Under the pieces are notes generated by a model, which saw only the letters and a list, made by a program, of their open reading frames with translations, had not been told where the DNA came from and ran no database searches. The position numbers and the translations under genes were made by a program. Below, piece after piece: positions 21,626-38,333 of a DNA stretch of 64,000 nucleotides. Position 1 is the stretch's first letter. Each line of letters starts with the position of its first letter. Source of the DNA: Schizophyllum amplum (taxonomy: Eukaryota; Basidiomycota; Agaricomycetes; Agaricales; Schizophyllaceae); the NCBI GenBank assembly GCA_007026445.1, contig VDMD01000005.1, positions 744,001 to 808,000 on the forward strand. Reading direction: 5' to 3'.

Positions 21626-23457
21626 TCAGAGGTCGGCCTCGACGAGGCGGTTGAGGAAGGAGGAGCGGCGCATGTTGCTGGGACGAGGATGAGTAAAGGT
21701 TGTTTCCACAGGGATCATGAATAGGGAGGGGGATGGAGGAAGGAGATGGATCCACCAGGACCGTGGAAAGCATCCAACAAGGACAAGCGTCATGTCCAAC
21801 AAGCACAAGCTTCATGTCCGACACCCAACAAAAACAGAAGAAAAACTCACCGGTACCCATTGCTCCGGCGCTCGGCGCTCATGCGGCGCGCGGCCGCCGA
21901 CGCGTCCTCGCCGCTCTTGCTCTTGGAGTCCTTGGAGTCCTTGCCGTCCTTGGAATCGCTCGAGGCGGACGCGTCGTCGCCCGAGGCGGACGCGTCATCA
22001 CCGGAAGCAGATGCATCATCACCGGAAGCAGAGGCGTCGTCGCCAGATGCAGACGCATCGTCACCGGAGGCGGACGCGTCGTCACCAGACGCGGATGCAT
22101 CAGAGGCAGATGCACCAGCGGCGGATTCGGTCGCAGATGCACCCGAGGCGTCAGAGGCGGACGCGTCGGTGGCACCAGCGGCAGCGGCGGAGTCGGTGGC
22201 GGAGGCGCCAGAGGCGTCAGTGGCGGAGGCACCTGCGGCGTCAGTGGCGGAGGCACCTGCGGCGTCGGTGGCAGAGGCGCCGGCAGCGTCGGTCGCAGAA
22301 GCAGCAGCACCCGCATCACCACCCGCCGCGGCGGCACCGTCAACCTGGGCTGCCTGCGAGAGCTGCGTGCACGCGTCCGCGAGTTGCTGGAGCTAAAGAA
22401 TAGGTCAGCCGGCGTCGCTTTATGACAACAGAACAGCCAAAACTCACCATCTGCTCCATCGCAGCCGCAACGTCGTCACCGCCGGCAGCAGCAGCACCGG
22501 CGTCACCGCCCGCGCCAGCGTCGTCGCCAGCAGCAGCTGCGCCGGCGTCACCCTTGCCACCGCCACCACCACCGAGGAGTTTCCCGAGAAGGTCGCCGAT
22601 GAGGTCGCGGCGGAGGTTGCTGAAGTCGGGGGACGCGCCGGACGCGGAGGCGCCAGCCGCACCGGACGCAGAGGCACCAGCAGCGGCACCAGCAGCGGCA
22701 CCAGCAGCGTCACCACCGGCAGCAGCGCCAGAGGCATCACCACCAGCGCCGGACGCGGACGAGGCGGTGAGGAGGCCCAGCTGCTCCGCCGTGGCGCACA
22801 TCTGGGCGAGCGCGGAGCTCGCGACCTCGCAGGTGGCGGAGCCGACGTCGCCAGCGGCGGCGCCGGAGGCGCCAGAGGCATCGCCCGAAGCGCCAGACTC
22901 GCCAGACTCGCCGGACGCGTCGCCCGACGCCGAAGCGTCGGTGGCGGATGCGCCAGCGGCAGAGTCGGTCGCGGAGGCAGAGCCGTCCTCGGCAGATGCA
23001 GAGGCGTCTGAGCCCGATGCGTCCGAGCCCGATGCGTCCGAACCAGACGCGTCGGTAGCAGAGGCACCGTCGGCGGAGTCCGTGGCAGAGGCGCCGGAGG
23101 CATCCGAGGCACTGGCACCCGCCGCGTCGGAGGCTCCAGCAGCAGCAGCGTCGGTCGCGGAGGCGGCGGCGGAGTCGCTTGCGGACTGGGGGAGGAGTCA
23201 GCCAAATCATGGTACAACGAAGAGTAAAGAACGTACAGCGTCACCGCCCTGGCTGTCGCCAGAGTTATCGCCGCCCTTGTCGCCGTGGCGCGCCTGCGAG
23301 GAGACAAGTCAGCATGCGAGGAATTAATTCACAACGTAAACCAACGCACCATCATCGGGTTGAAGGCCGCGACGTCACGAGCGATGGGCGCGGGCGCCGC
23401 GAAGACGGTCGTCGCCAACAGGACGGTAGTGTAGAGGAGAGCACGGTTGAAAAGCAT
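21626..23457 (-). CDS. Secreted Ser/Ala/Gly/Asp-rich protein, paralog A (498 aa)
   Basis: Five exons: 23350-23457, 23237-23293, 22448-23185, 21851-22392 and 21626-21677, all in phase. Residues 1-21 form a signal peptide (MLFNRALLYTTVLLATTVFA). Most of the protein is low-complexity repeats such as SATDAAGASA and GDASGASGA. Four conserved islands stand out: a Cys pair (SATCEVASSALAQMCATAEQLG), the dibasic peptide LRRDLIGDLLGKLLGGGG, LQQLADACTQLSQ with one Cys, and a basic C-terminus NGYR|NMRRSSFLNRLVEADL. Each island occurs at the same place, next to the same intron, in the plus-strand gene at 25099, and the two genes face each other head to head. Function is unknown; a cell-wall or matrix protein, or a Kex2-processed precursor, would fit. 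Confidence 0.88.
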
Positions 23458-23760
23458 CGTGAAGTAGGTTGATTGGGTGAAGTGAAGTGAGGCGTCAAAG
23501 AGCTATACACGCGATGGAATAGGGCGAGCGGGAGATCCGTCAAGGACAAAAGACTGCTGAAGAACAAAGGACTGCTGAGGGACGGAAGGACTGCTGGACG
23601 TGACTAGCACGGAAGCGAAAGGACAGGCGAACGAAATGAACTGGACAGGCGAACGAAGAACGAAAAGAAGAAGTCGACGCGGTCGACTGAAAGGAAAGTA
23701 GGGGCGCTGTGAGAGACCTGGTGAACACGGTTGGAAGAGACCCCACCTGACCGAGCGGCC

Positions 23761-23767
23761 TTATATA
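23761..23767 (-). promoter_or_regulatory. TATA box of paralog A
   Basis: TATATAA on the minus strand, about 305 nt upstream of the start codon. The leader between it and the ATG aligns to the leader of paralog B. Confidence 0.65.
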
Positions 23768-24823
23768 GCTTTGCGCGGGTCCTGCAACCCAGCGCATTGG
23801 AACTTCATGCGCGTTGCAAAGCGCCTTGACAGCCACCCCCCGTGCGTTGAATGTTACGCGCCCAGCGCACTGGGTCCTCCCGCCCAGTGCAAACGCCGAA
23901 GTCCCTCCTCCAATTCACTCGCCCGCAGAAATGAGGTCAGCGGGGCCGCGTCCGGGCCATCAGAGCGCGGGTGGAGCGCCGTCGCGGCGACCAGATGCGG
24001 GTGCGGAGTGGGCATTGTTATGGGCCATTGGCAGGACGACGAGCCCGGCGCGCTGGAAGTGGGAGCCCGGCGATCATCGAGCGTGGTGATGCTGAACAGT
24101 GAATGGTGTGCGCGAGCGTGGGGGTGGGAAGCGGGGTGGAGCGCGAACCTGTTTGCCCGCTGCCACTTTTCAGGGAGTTGCTGCGCAGTGGAGTATCAGG
24201 ACGCCTCGCAACCGTCTGCAGAGTGTATTATTGGTGCCGAGACTCGAGAGCACTCGCCGAGTGGGCTATTCAGTCCGAGAACGTGCATTTGTAACGTCTG
24301 GACGAGCCCTGCAACGTCCTGGGTGATTGGCGATAGACGTGGCACAATGCTATGATAGAAAGCAAAGCAAGTCTACAGTTGGCTTACAGTCCTATAGTTG
24401 GTGTCCCGCAGAACTGACTGCATTCTTCAGTGTTCAAACGTTCACCGACAACATGGCAGTACAGAGAGGCGGAATGACCTACAGTAGAAGAGAAGACAGC
24501 CCAAGTCTGCTTGAAGTCGAAGTTCAACTCGACTGCATCAGATTCAAAGCAAAAGACACGGAAGACGCACGTGGCCTGCCTCTGAATCGGTCCGACTGCC
24601 GAGCCCCGAAGTTCATCTTTTGCACGAACTTCCATGGTCGAATTGACGACGATGCTCCACCATCCTCAGACTGCGACTACTGCGCGACCACTGAGGAGCT
24701 GCGATACTCATGAGCGAGGCTGCTGCGGATGACTGACTGGTCTGCGGTGATTGACGTTGCGACTGAGCACTTGACGCTGGGTTGACGACTTCGAAGAGGC
24801 TTTGGGGTGACTATCCCTCCCCA

Positions 24824-24830
24824 TATATAA
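24824..24830 (+). promoter_or_regulatory. TATA box of paralog B
   Basis: TATATAA 269 nt before the start codon, in the same relative place as in paralog A. Confidence 0.65.
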
Positions 24831-25098
24831 GCAGTCGCTTTTTTCGACGTAGATCTCCCCCAGAACCGTGTTCTTCCAGGTCCTCCACAGCGCATTTTCC
24901 CCTCTTTTCAGTCGACCGTGTCGACTTTTGCTTTCTCTCGTCCTCGTTCGCCTCCCTCAGCCATCTTCCAGTCCGTCCAGACTCCAGCTTGTCTCTAAAT
25001 TAGTGCTAGCCACATCTACAAGTCGTCCTTGAAGGATCTTCTGCTCTCATCTCCTCGACCTCACTCCTCGATTTCACCCCACCACGCTACATTTCACC

Positions 25099-26817
25099 AT
25101 GCTTTTCAACCGCGCCCTTCTCTACACCACGGTCCTCATGGCCACCACCGTCTTTGCGGCACCTACACCATTTGCTCGTCGCGACGTGAATGAGTTTGGC
25201 TTACAGGTGCGTTTGTTCCCCTTCTGCTTATATAACTCAATAGCTAATGATGGACTTCATAGGCTCGCAAGGGCGGCGACGACTCAGACAACGGTGGCGG
25301 CAATGGTGGCGGGAACGGTGGCAGCGGCGGTGGTAACAACGATGGCAATGGTGGAGGCGCGAACGGCGATGATGTACGTCTTGTACATCATCATGCCTGC
25401 ATTCGCTCATTACCTTCAGGATGGTGCGGATGCCTCTGCCACTAATACCGCGGCGTCTGCATCTGCGACCGATGCATCGGATGCCGCCAACTCGTCTTCA
25501 GGCAGCCTCACCGGTTCGTCTGGTGATGCTTCCGGGGACGCATCTGGCGCGTCGTCGTCTGGCAGCCTGACCGGCTCCTCCGAGGACGCCTCAGGTGCTT
25601 CAGGAGCCGCGGGTACCGACACCTCTGGCGCCTCGGGAGCCACAGGGAGTGATGCCTCCAGCGCGTCGGGTGCTGCTGGCGCCTCGGGCGGCGACGCCCT
25701 TGCCGCCACCTGCGCCATGGCCGAGCAGATGGGTCTCATTGCAAGCGGCGGTGCCTCTGATGCTGCCGGCGCCTCGGGCTCATCTAGCGCCTCCGGTGCC
25801 TCGGCCAGCGGCGCCTCTGGAGCATCCGGTGCGTCCGGTAGCCTCCGCCGCGACCTCATTGGCGACCTTCTCGGTGGTCTCCTTGGCGGTGGCGGCGATG
25901 CCGGCGGTGCGGGCGCAGCTGGAGGTGCAGGCGCGGCTGGTGGTGCAGGTGCAGCTGGAGGTGCCGACACGGGAGCTGGGACGGGCGCTGCAGCTGGTGA
26001 TGCGGGTGGTGCCGCCTCGGGCGCTGGTGGTGCTGGCGGTGATGCCTCTGGTGCCTCTGGCGCGACCGGTGCTTCTGGCGCCTCTGGAGCGTCCGGTGCA
26101 GTTGGCGCTACTGGCGCAGCCGGTGCCTCAGGGTCGTCTGCCACTGGTCTTTCGGGCTCTGGCGCGTCTGATGCTTCATCGGGCGCTTCCGGCGCTGGTG
26201 CGTCCTCGGCATCCTCGACACCTCTCCGTCGCAAGAACGGTGGTGGCTCGGCCGATGGATCGTCCGATGCCAACGGTGCCGCGGGCGCTGACTCGGGCGC
26301 GTTGCAGGCTATGGTGAGCATCTTGTCTAGTCATCCAACCACAATTGCTCACACAATCACCAGCTTCAGCAGCTCGAGGCCGCGTGCTCGCAGCTCAGCT
26401 CTTCAGGCGCGGCAGCGGGTGATGCCTCTGCTACCGACGGGGTGGGTGCCTCCGCTACGGACGCCGCTGGCGCTGCTGGTGCTTCTGCCACGGACTCGGC
26501 TGCGGGTGCGTCTGCGACTGACGCGTCTTCGGGTTCGTCTGGGTCCCTGTCCGGTGCCGACGGCTCCTCTGGTTCCGGAGCGGACTCCTCGTCGAGCTCT
26601 GGCGGCGCGTCGGGATCGCTCTCCGGCGCCAGCTCTTCCGACTCGAGCTCGGGCGCCTCAGGCTCTGGCGCGGACGCTTCGCTCTCGCGCCGTGTTGAAG
26701 GCTACCGGTGAGCTCAACTTGATCTCGCTCTCCGCACTTCTCACTCACTCCCACTCCAGCAGCATCCTCGCCCGCCTGAACTACCTCAACCAGATGCTCT
26801 CTGACAGCGACCTGTAA
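25099..26817 (+). CDS. Secreted Ser/Ala/Gly/Asp-rich protein, paralog B (503 aa)
   Basis: Five exons: 25099-25206, 25263-25373, 25420-26313, 26364-26707 and 26763-26817, all in phase. Exon 1 is exactly 108 nt, as in paralog A, and encodes the signal peptide MLFNRALLYTTVLMATTVFA followed by a dibasic ARRD. Exon 2 is a Gly/Asn/Asp run. The rest is repeats of GASGA, GDASG and SATDA. The same islands recur: AATCAMAEQMGL, LRRDLIGDLLGGLLGGGG, PLRRKNGGG, LQQLEAACSQLSS, SRRVEGYR and the terminal LNYLNQMLSDSDL. Net charge is strongly acidic outside the dibasic sites. Secretion is inferred from the signal peptide and lack of another membrane segment. Repeat content differs from paralog A, so the repeats evolve faster than the islands. 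Confidence 0.88.
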   Translation: MLFNRALLYTTVLMATTVFAAPTPFARRDVNEFGLQVRLFPFCLYNSIANDGLHRLARAATTQTTVAAMVAGTVAAAVVTTMAMVEARTAMMYVLYIIMPAFAHYLQDGADASATNTAASASATDASDAANSSSGSLTGSSGDASGDASGASSSGSLTGSSEDASGASGAAGTDTSGASGATGSDASSASGAAGASGGDALAATCAMAEQMGLIASGGASDAAGASGSSSASGASASGASGASGASGSLRRDLIGDLLGGLLGGGGDAGGAGAAGGAGAAGGAGAAGGADTGAGTGAAAGDAGGAASGAGGAGGDASGASGATGASGASGASGAVGATGAAGASGSSATGLSGSGASDASSGASGAGASSASSTPLRRKNGGGSADGSSDANGAAGADSGALQAMVSILSSHPTTIAHTITSFSSSRPRARSSALQARQRVMPLLPTGWVPPLRTPLALLVLLPRTRLRVRLRLTRLRVRLGPCPVPTAPLVPERTPRRALAARRDRSPAPALPTRARAPQALARTLRSRAVLKATGELNLISLSALLTHSHSSSILARLNYLNQMLSDSDL

Positions 26818-26834
26818 CGAGATGATGGCTATCC

Positions 26835-26866
26835 ACGCGCGCAATATGCAGTGCGCGGGCGCGCAG
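26835..26866 (+). other. GC-rich hairpin in the 3' region of paralog B
   Basis: GCGCGC arms enclose AATATGCAGTGCGCGG, 18 nt after the stop codon. It matches the structure after paralog A. Confidence 0.6.
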
Positions 26867-27103
26867 AGACTGTCACAACCACGCGACTAACTCTACCTAC
26901 ATTCGATCATAGCTGGACTCGATGGGCTACTACTTAGCTGGACTTGATGCTCTTGCAAACGATGTGACTCTTTTGCCTATTTACATCTTACCTTTACCTC
27001 TATCGCGCAACAAAGAACCTGTTTGAACACACCTCTTATTTTGCGAGTGACTTCTGATGAAAGGACCTCAAGAAGCGGCCATTCAAGTCTGTCTACACGA
27101 ACT

Positions 27104-28935
27104 TCATACTACCCTTGGCTGCGCAGGTGCGCTGGTCTTGTCGTCCTGCAGCTCGTTGCGCTCTGCCTGTAGTTCCCCTGCCCAAGCACGGACCTCCGGG
27201 TGCCGGATGTCGGGCACGCTGCTATCGAAGAACGTCTGCAAATTCTTCCCCGTGCGCCGCTCATATGCGAATGCTGAGCGGCAAAAAGAAAGTGGGTGAT
27301 CAGACGTAAAAAATAATGAGGAAAACGCCAGAATGCCTCAAACTTCCATCCTGCGTACCTTGCGCGGCCATTTCGAACCGATCCAAATCTGCCATGACGA
27401 TGCTTCTTTCACTGCTGGTGCTGGGCTTCAACATCGTACGACACACCTTTGACGAACTGCGCCTCGGGCGTCTGCCGTTCCTCGTATTCCTGCACGCGAG
27501 CGCATCTCATCAGCAAGTCCATCAATCGTCTGCCGCCAGACAAGCTTACCTTCCAAAGGGCCATGATCCGACTCGCCGCGGGACTATCGTGCAACATCTC
27601 GTGCACAAAATTATTCATGGCATCCTACATGGCTTGTGTGAGCTGATCGCAGCGTTCAAGGCACTGTACGCCAGTTGCTGTTCGTAGCGCACCTCCTCTA
27701 GTCTTGCCTTCTCTGCCTTGGACAGGCCATGTCGAGGAGTGATATCGCCCACTGGCGTGTGTGAGTTCACGTCGGTTCGAGGCATGCATCAAGCCGGACC
27801 TTGCGCCTCCGCAATGTCATGTACAAGAGCCAAAAAAACGCATCTAGGAATAAATCAATCTTTTATAAAAACTGGCAGATCGTCAATACGCACTTGCTTA
27901 TGTCGAGTTGGGTATCCGAGCAGCACATGGCCATAATCGCCATCCGGTACATGTGGTCGGATATGCTAGAGTGTTCAAATCACTTCTGGGTACCGGGCCG
28001 TCCCCAGATATGCACCACTTTCAGTCTGCGTGGCATTGTGGCTTGACAAAACCTCGGATTCCTTAGCAAATAAATAGGCACACTCATAGCATAACTCTCG
28101 ACATGTCTGAATATCCTTAGCTATTTTGACTACGAAACACGTGTTGTACTACAGAGGGGGTGTAATGCACCACTTGGCAAGGCTCGGAAGACCGGCGCGA
28201 GATCAGCCGCATTTTGCGAGGTGTTCTCGAAACCATGCCCCGTGCACCGAGCCCTGACCATCGTCTGCAACTCAAACTACATGGCCAGCATCTTCATGGT
28301 CTCTAGTACTACCCTGATTATTTCAATGATTTAAGGAGCTATATGAAGCGCCCCAGCATTGATGCGAAACGGTGCATGGTCTATACAGGCGGCCATCAAA
28401 ACTGCCTTCGATTTTCTGTATGCCCTCGAGAGAGTCGGCGGGCCGTCAAACTTTGTGAGATTGTAGGGACACAGTGTTTCTACCATCATGCAAGATATCT
28501 AAGAGATTGAATAAATTTTGGCGCAACAGGAACCGAATGGTGCACTTCTGGGTACGGTTTGCCGAGTGGTGCATATCTGGGGACGACCCGGTATATAGAA
28601 GGGTATACGAAGGCGGAGCCTGTGACGATGCCAGGGTAATGCCTACCTCTCTGGGTTGGAGATCTTCCGATTCTCCATGTAAGTCAGCAGCCCCAAGAGC
28701 GACGAGGGGGTGTACCTTGTGGTCTACCCATCCTGTGCGTTTCTGCATCTGGTCGTTCGCTTAAGGCCGTCAACTACAATGGTGCATAAGAGCAACACAC
28801 CTTGAGTCGTTCCAAGACGTGGAAAAATGCGAGGAGATCGCGCTTCTCGTTTCCCGTCGTTTTGTAATTCGGGTGTTGCTCCAAAGATTGTGAGACAGGC
28901 TCAGAAGTACCCGGGGAAGTATGGCTCGCGTCCAT
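27104..28935 (-). CDS. HDDC2: HD-domain 5'-deoxynucleotidase (HDDC2 family, 225 aa)
   Basis: Ten exons join in phase: 28801-28935, 28716-28748, 28647-28663, 27894-27965, 27800-27843, 27693-27751, 27550-27624, 27447-27489, 27359-27388 and 27104-27273. The product runs LLAFFHVLERLK|MQKRTGWVDHK|ISNPES|ISDHMYRMAIMAM...LALVHDIAEAQ|VGDITP...LEE|DAMNNFVHEML...EYEERQTPEAQFVK|DLDRFEMAAQ|. The metal-binding His of SDHMYR and the HD pair in LALVHDIAE are intact. The family (yeast YGL101W/YBR242W) removes phosphate from dNMPs. Exons of 33 and 17 nt are unusually small, and intron 3 (27966-28646) carries a MITE. One donor is GTCCGG, which is weak. Length fits the family (about 204 aa in human). Confidence 0.92.
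27993..28591. mobile_element. Candidate MITE (599 bp) inside an HDDC2 intron
   Basis: Terminal inverted repeats CCGGG(C/T)CGTCCCCAGATATG continue through CACCACT, 25 of 26 bases matching, flanked by TA on both sides (27991-27992 and 28592-28593). No transposase ORF. The end sequence differs from the element at 20648-21029. The right subterminal region also holds CACTTCTGGGTA, which lies just outside the left end as well. Confidence 0.75.
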
Positions 28936-29221
28936 GGTGAAGTTGAAATATCGATCGACTGGTGAAGGTGAGAACAGAAAGTCGAACAGACCGTGACAGT
29001 CAGACAAAGCACGCCCACGATCAGGTGACGGATATGACGGAGATGGTCTCCAACAGTGTCTCGACTCTCCTGAGTCCAACATCGCTCCAACATGTGCAGC
29101 CCAACTCAAACTTCGCTGACGGTATCAGAATCACCAAAATTGTTTGCTGGCCAAAATCGTAGATACGGTAAAGTGGAAATTACATTCGAGTCAACAGTTG
29201 AAACGTTGATGGCCTAAGTAC

Positions 29222-30130
29222 CTACAGCCTTGCTGGCAACCTACCCGCCCCGCTCAGCCGTATCGTCTCCCCGTTCACATACGGACACTCCAAAATCCAT
29301 CGTACTGTTTGTGCAAACTCGTCCGGTTTGCCGAACCGTTGTGGGTAAACGATACCTTCGGTACGTAGACTTCGCTGCGTCTTCGCGTTCATCGCGTCCG
29401 TCATACTGCTAGCAAACACACCGGGCGCGATGGTCGCAACGCGCACACCGTATCGTGAGAGGTCGCGCGCCATTGGTAGTGTCATCGCTGCGAGCGCGCC
29501 TTTCGTCGCAGAGTACGCAGTTTGCCCAGGCTGGCCCTCGAACTGACAAAGGAACAGTCAGCTCATACTTTGTTCAACAAAGCTAGGACGCACCGCCGCG
29601 GCGCTTGCGACCATGACGATGACCCCGCGTTCGCCATCCTCGCCTTCTTCCGGCGCAACGCGCACAAGATGCTTCAGCGCCAGCCTCGTGAGGTTGAATG
29701 TCCCAGTCAAGTTGACATTGAGCGCAAATTTCCACACGTCCAGCGAGTGTGGCTCAGGTGGTCGTGCACCGGTCTTGTCAACAGAGATGAGCTTTGCGGC
29801 GATGCCAACGCCTGCACAGTTGATGACACCAGCAAGGGGGGCACCAGACTCCTGCGTCCAGGCGGCAGAACCTTCAACGGCGGCCTCAATCGCATCGGCA
29901 TCTGTGATGTCGGTTGAGAAGAAGCGGACGCGGGGGGAGACCCTCGCGTCTTCGGGTGGCGCGGAGAGGTCGAGTACAGACACGTATGCGCCGCCGACCA
30001 GCAGCGAGCGAACCGTCGCTAGCCCGAGGCCTGACGATCTGGGTTTCCGGATAGTCAGAGAGGAACCGAAGTGCAGGAGCGGCACCACACACCCGCCAGA
30101 GACGATGAAAGTCCTTTTCTCAATCTTCAT
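29222..30130 (-). CDS. Short-chain dehydrogenase, HSD17B10-like (267 aa)
   Basis: Exons 30093-30130, 29594-30038 and 29222-29542 join in phase. The start at 30130 gives MKIEKRTFIVSGG, placing the first strand correctly; an upstream in-frame ATG adds 12 residues without family support. The cofactor motif is SGGSSGLG, with VLDL at the end of the second strand (Asp favours NAD). NCAGV, the Ser region VMVASAAA and the catalytic YSATK are present, followed by IAPGVFASSMTDAM and a short C-terminal RLSGAGRLPARL. The order matches 3-hydroxyacyl-CoA dehydrogenase type 2 (HSD17B10), a mitochondrial enzyme of isoleucine and fatty-acid breakdown. No obvious mitochondrial presequence is seen; the substrate is inferred only. 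Confidence 0.88.
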
Positions 30131-30650
30131 AGAGTCTGAGCGTAAATGGTCCGAGTCCTCCCTCAAGAACAGCTGCTAGATGAATGCGTAGGACAAGATT
30201 GGGACAAGGACTGTTCCGGCTCAGCAACTGAGCCGGCATAATTGAGCACTGACAGCTGATTACCCTGTGATTACCCCAGGTTTACCCCAGAGACGCGAGC
30301 GCATATGTACAGTCTACGTTCAGTGAAAGAGGGTCCAAGGTAAATTTCCTGCGTAACCAGATATTCATTTGGCTATGGCAGTCAGACTCAAGTACGCAGT
30401 CCGGCCTAACCGTGGAGCTCGTCCAAATCAGACCCACTTGGACTGGTGCTTGCATTCATTCAGCATCCTGATTCCTCTCCGAGTCCATGTAGAGGGACGA
30501 GATGCGACGGTTAGCGTACCGATGATAGTTGTGATAGTGCGTGGACAACGATAAGTACAAGTGCATAGTGAGATCCTAATAAGCCTCCAATGGTTCCTGC
30601 ATGAGTCGTCTGCTGAGTCCTGAGGCCTGAAGGGCCGATCTATCTAGTAC
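30131..30650. other. Intergenic, dehydrogenase promoter and ABCC 3' end
   Basis: 520 bp. TTACCCC is repeated near 30260-30290. No gene or other structure seen. Confidence 0.5.
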
Positions 30651-37040
<6,390 letters not shown>

Positions 37041-37219
37041 GGCAGCAGGAAGCGAGGAGGAAGAGGTCGAGAGAGGTAAACTCTCAACGGCGGCTATAAT
37101 TAGAAACAGCGGGAAATTCCAATCACGGCGCTCGCGTGGGCCGTGGGAAATGAAACCATTCGGGCTGACCAGTCTGCTCCGAAGGATTGTCAATCGACTC
37201 GTCTTCACGAACCACCGCC
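37041..37219. promoter_or_regulatory. 179-bp divergent promoter, ABCC transporter / GRX5
   Basis: The two start codons are 179 bp apart. Sharing between an MRP-type exporter and a glutaredoxin hints at thiol-linked co-regulation, but no known site (for example a Yap1 TTACTAA) was found. Confidence 0.5.
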
Positions 37220-37908
37220 ATGTCCTCCTCCATCCTCAGACTAGCGTCCAGACAGGTTGCCGGCGCGGTGCGTGCATCAGTGCTGTATCCCTTACCCCTA
37301 CTGATGGAGTGTGAACAGGCGCGCCGCTCTGCTACGTCCGCCCCTGCGCTCTCCCGTACATTCGCCTCAGGTCCGTTCTTCGCAGCGCGCACGCTGCCCC
37401 GGACCGCTCTGCATAGACGAACTCCCACCCTTGCCCGCAACATATCGGACAAGGCACGATTGGAACTTGACGCGATGGTCAAGGGCGCACCTCTTGTGCT
37501 GTTCATGAAGGGCACACCGAAGATGCCACAGTGCGGCTTCTCGCGTGCTGTGGTGCAGGTCCTTGACCTCCACGATGTTGCGCCCGAGAAGGTCCACACC
37601 TACAACATCCTAGAGGACGACGATTTGAGGAGTGACATCAAGGAATACTCGTGCGCACCCTCCTCCTCATTCGAGTGCGTGCATTGACATCCTTCAGGGA
37701 ATGGCCGACGGTACCCCAGGTGTACGTTAACGGGGAATTTGTTGGTGGATGCGACATTATCCTTTCTAGTGCGTATTGACAAGCATACCGAGCTACCTGG
37801 CGCTAACTTGGCTGCGCAGTGCACCAGAGCGGCCAACTCGCCGAGCTGCTCTCCTCTAGCGGAATTACAAATACTCCCAAGGGAGAGGCGGAGGGTGCTT
37901 CGGCGTAG
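37220..37908 (+). CDS. GRX5: Mitochondrial monothiol glutaredoxin Grx5 (179 aa)
   Basis: Exons 37220-37267, 37319-37650, 37698-37768 and 37820-37908 join in phase. The first 55-60 residues are Arg/Ser/Ala-rich and lack acidic residues, as expected of a mitochondrial presequence. The core has [18 protein letters not shown] with the CGFS active site, then [20 protein letters not shown], which holds the TVP glutathione-binding turn and the GGCD motif. Grx5 transfers [2Fe-2S] clusters from Isu1 in the mitochondrial matrix. Family length is 150-180 aa, so the model is full length. The start at 37220 is preferred to an upstream ATG at 37187. Confidence 0.95.
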
Positions 37909-38333
37909 ACATATGAATCCCTTACACCCTTGGGGCGTACACCCACTCATACTGTATACTAATACTAGTACATCCCGCTACTCATCCCTTCCGCCAACGT
38001 CAAGTGAACTCTAGTAACGGGAGGCTGCATGATGCACCTTCTGTCGTATGCCGCACGGGCCCTCACCCGTATGCTGCATCTGGATGAGCAAACCAATGAT
38101 GTCTGCTATCAGCCTGTTCTAGAGTGCGGACGCGGCTGCTTGTGCGTCTGTAGCATACCTAAGTAACCTTCTCAGGGCGCCTGCGCCACCGCAAAGAAAA
38201 TCATAATAAGTATGAGTCGGGCCGATGTCGCCAGATCATGTGAAATGCACGTGCACCGTGTAACTTGAAGTTAATTGCTACGCTCCTTGACAGAGCACCT
38301 TTCCATCTCATCTAAACGCGTCCAACCCTTACA
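37909..38333. other. Intergenic, GRX5 3' end and POL1 promoter
   Basis: 425 bp; no structure seen beyond AT-rich stretches. Confidence 0.5.

Larger units (their letters stand above)
23458..25098. promoter_or_regulatory. Shared 1.64-kb divergent promoter region of the secreted paralogs
   Basis: The outer parts, next to each gene, are recognisably homologous in opposite orientation: TATA box, AACCGTGTTC, CACAGCGC and a pyrimidine-rich TTTCAGTCGACCG(T/C)GTCGACTT block. The middle is not obviously repeated. An ORF at 24327-24713 was not accepted as a gene. Confidence 0.6.

Noticed and set aside
24327..24713. 128-aa ORF in the promoter region of the secreted paralogs
   Set aside because: No similarity recognised, no intron pattern, and it lies inside a region expected to be regulatory.
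25416..26321. 301-aa ORF antisense to secreted paralog B
   Set aside because: Mirror of the Ala/Gly/Ser repeat; no start context or introns.
27831..27843. Apparent frameshift at a T run in HDDC2
   Set aside because: Using the GTGCGT donor at 27893 instead of GTATTG joins the exons in phase, so no break is needed.
37187..37219. Upstream in-frame ATG for GRX5
   Set aside because: Adds acidic residues before a good presequence; 37220 gives a typical mitochondrial leader.
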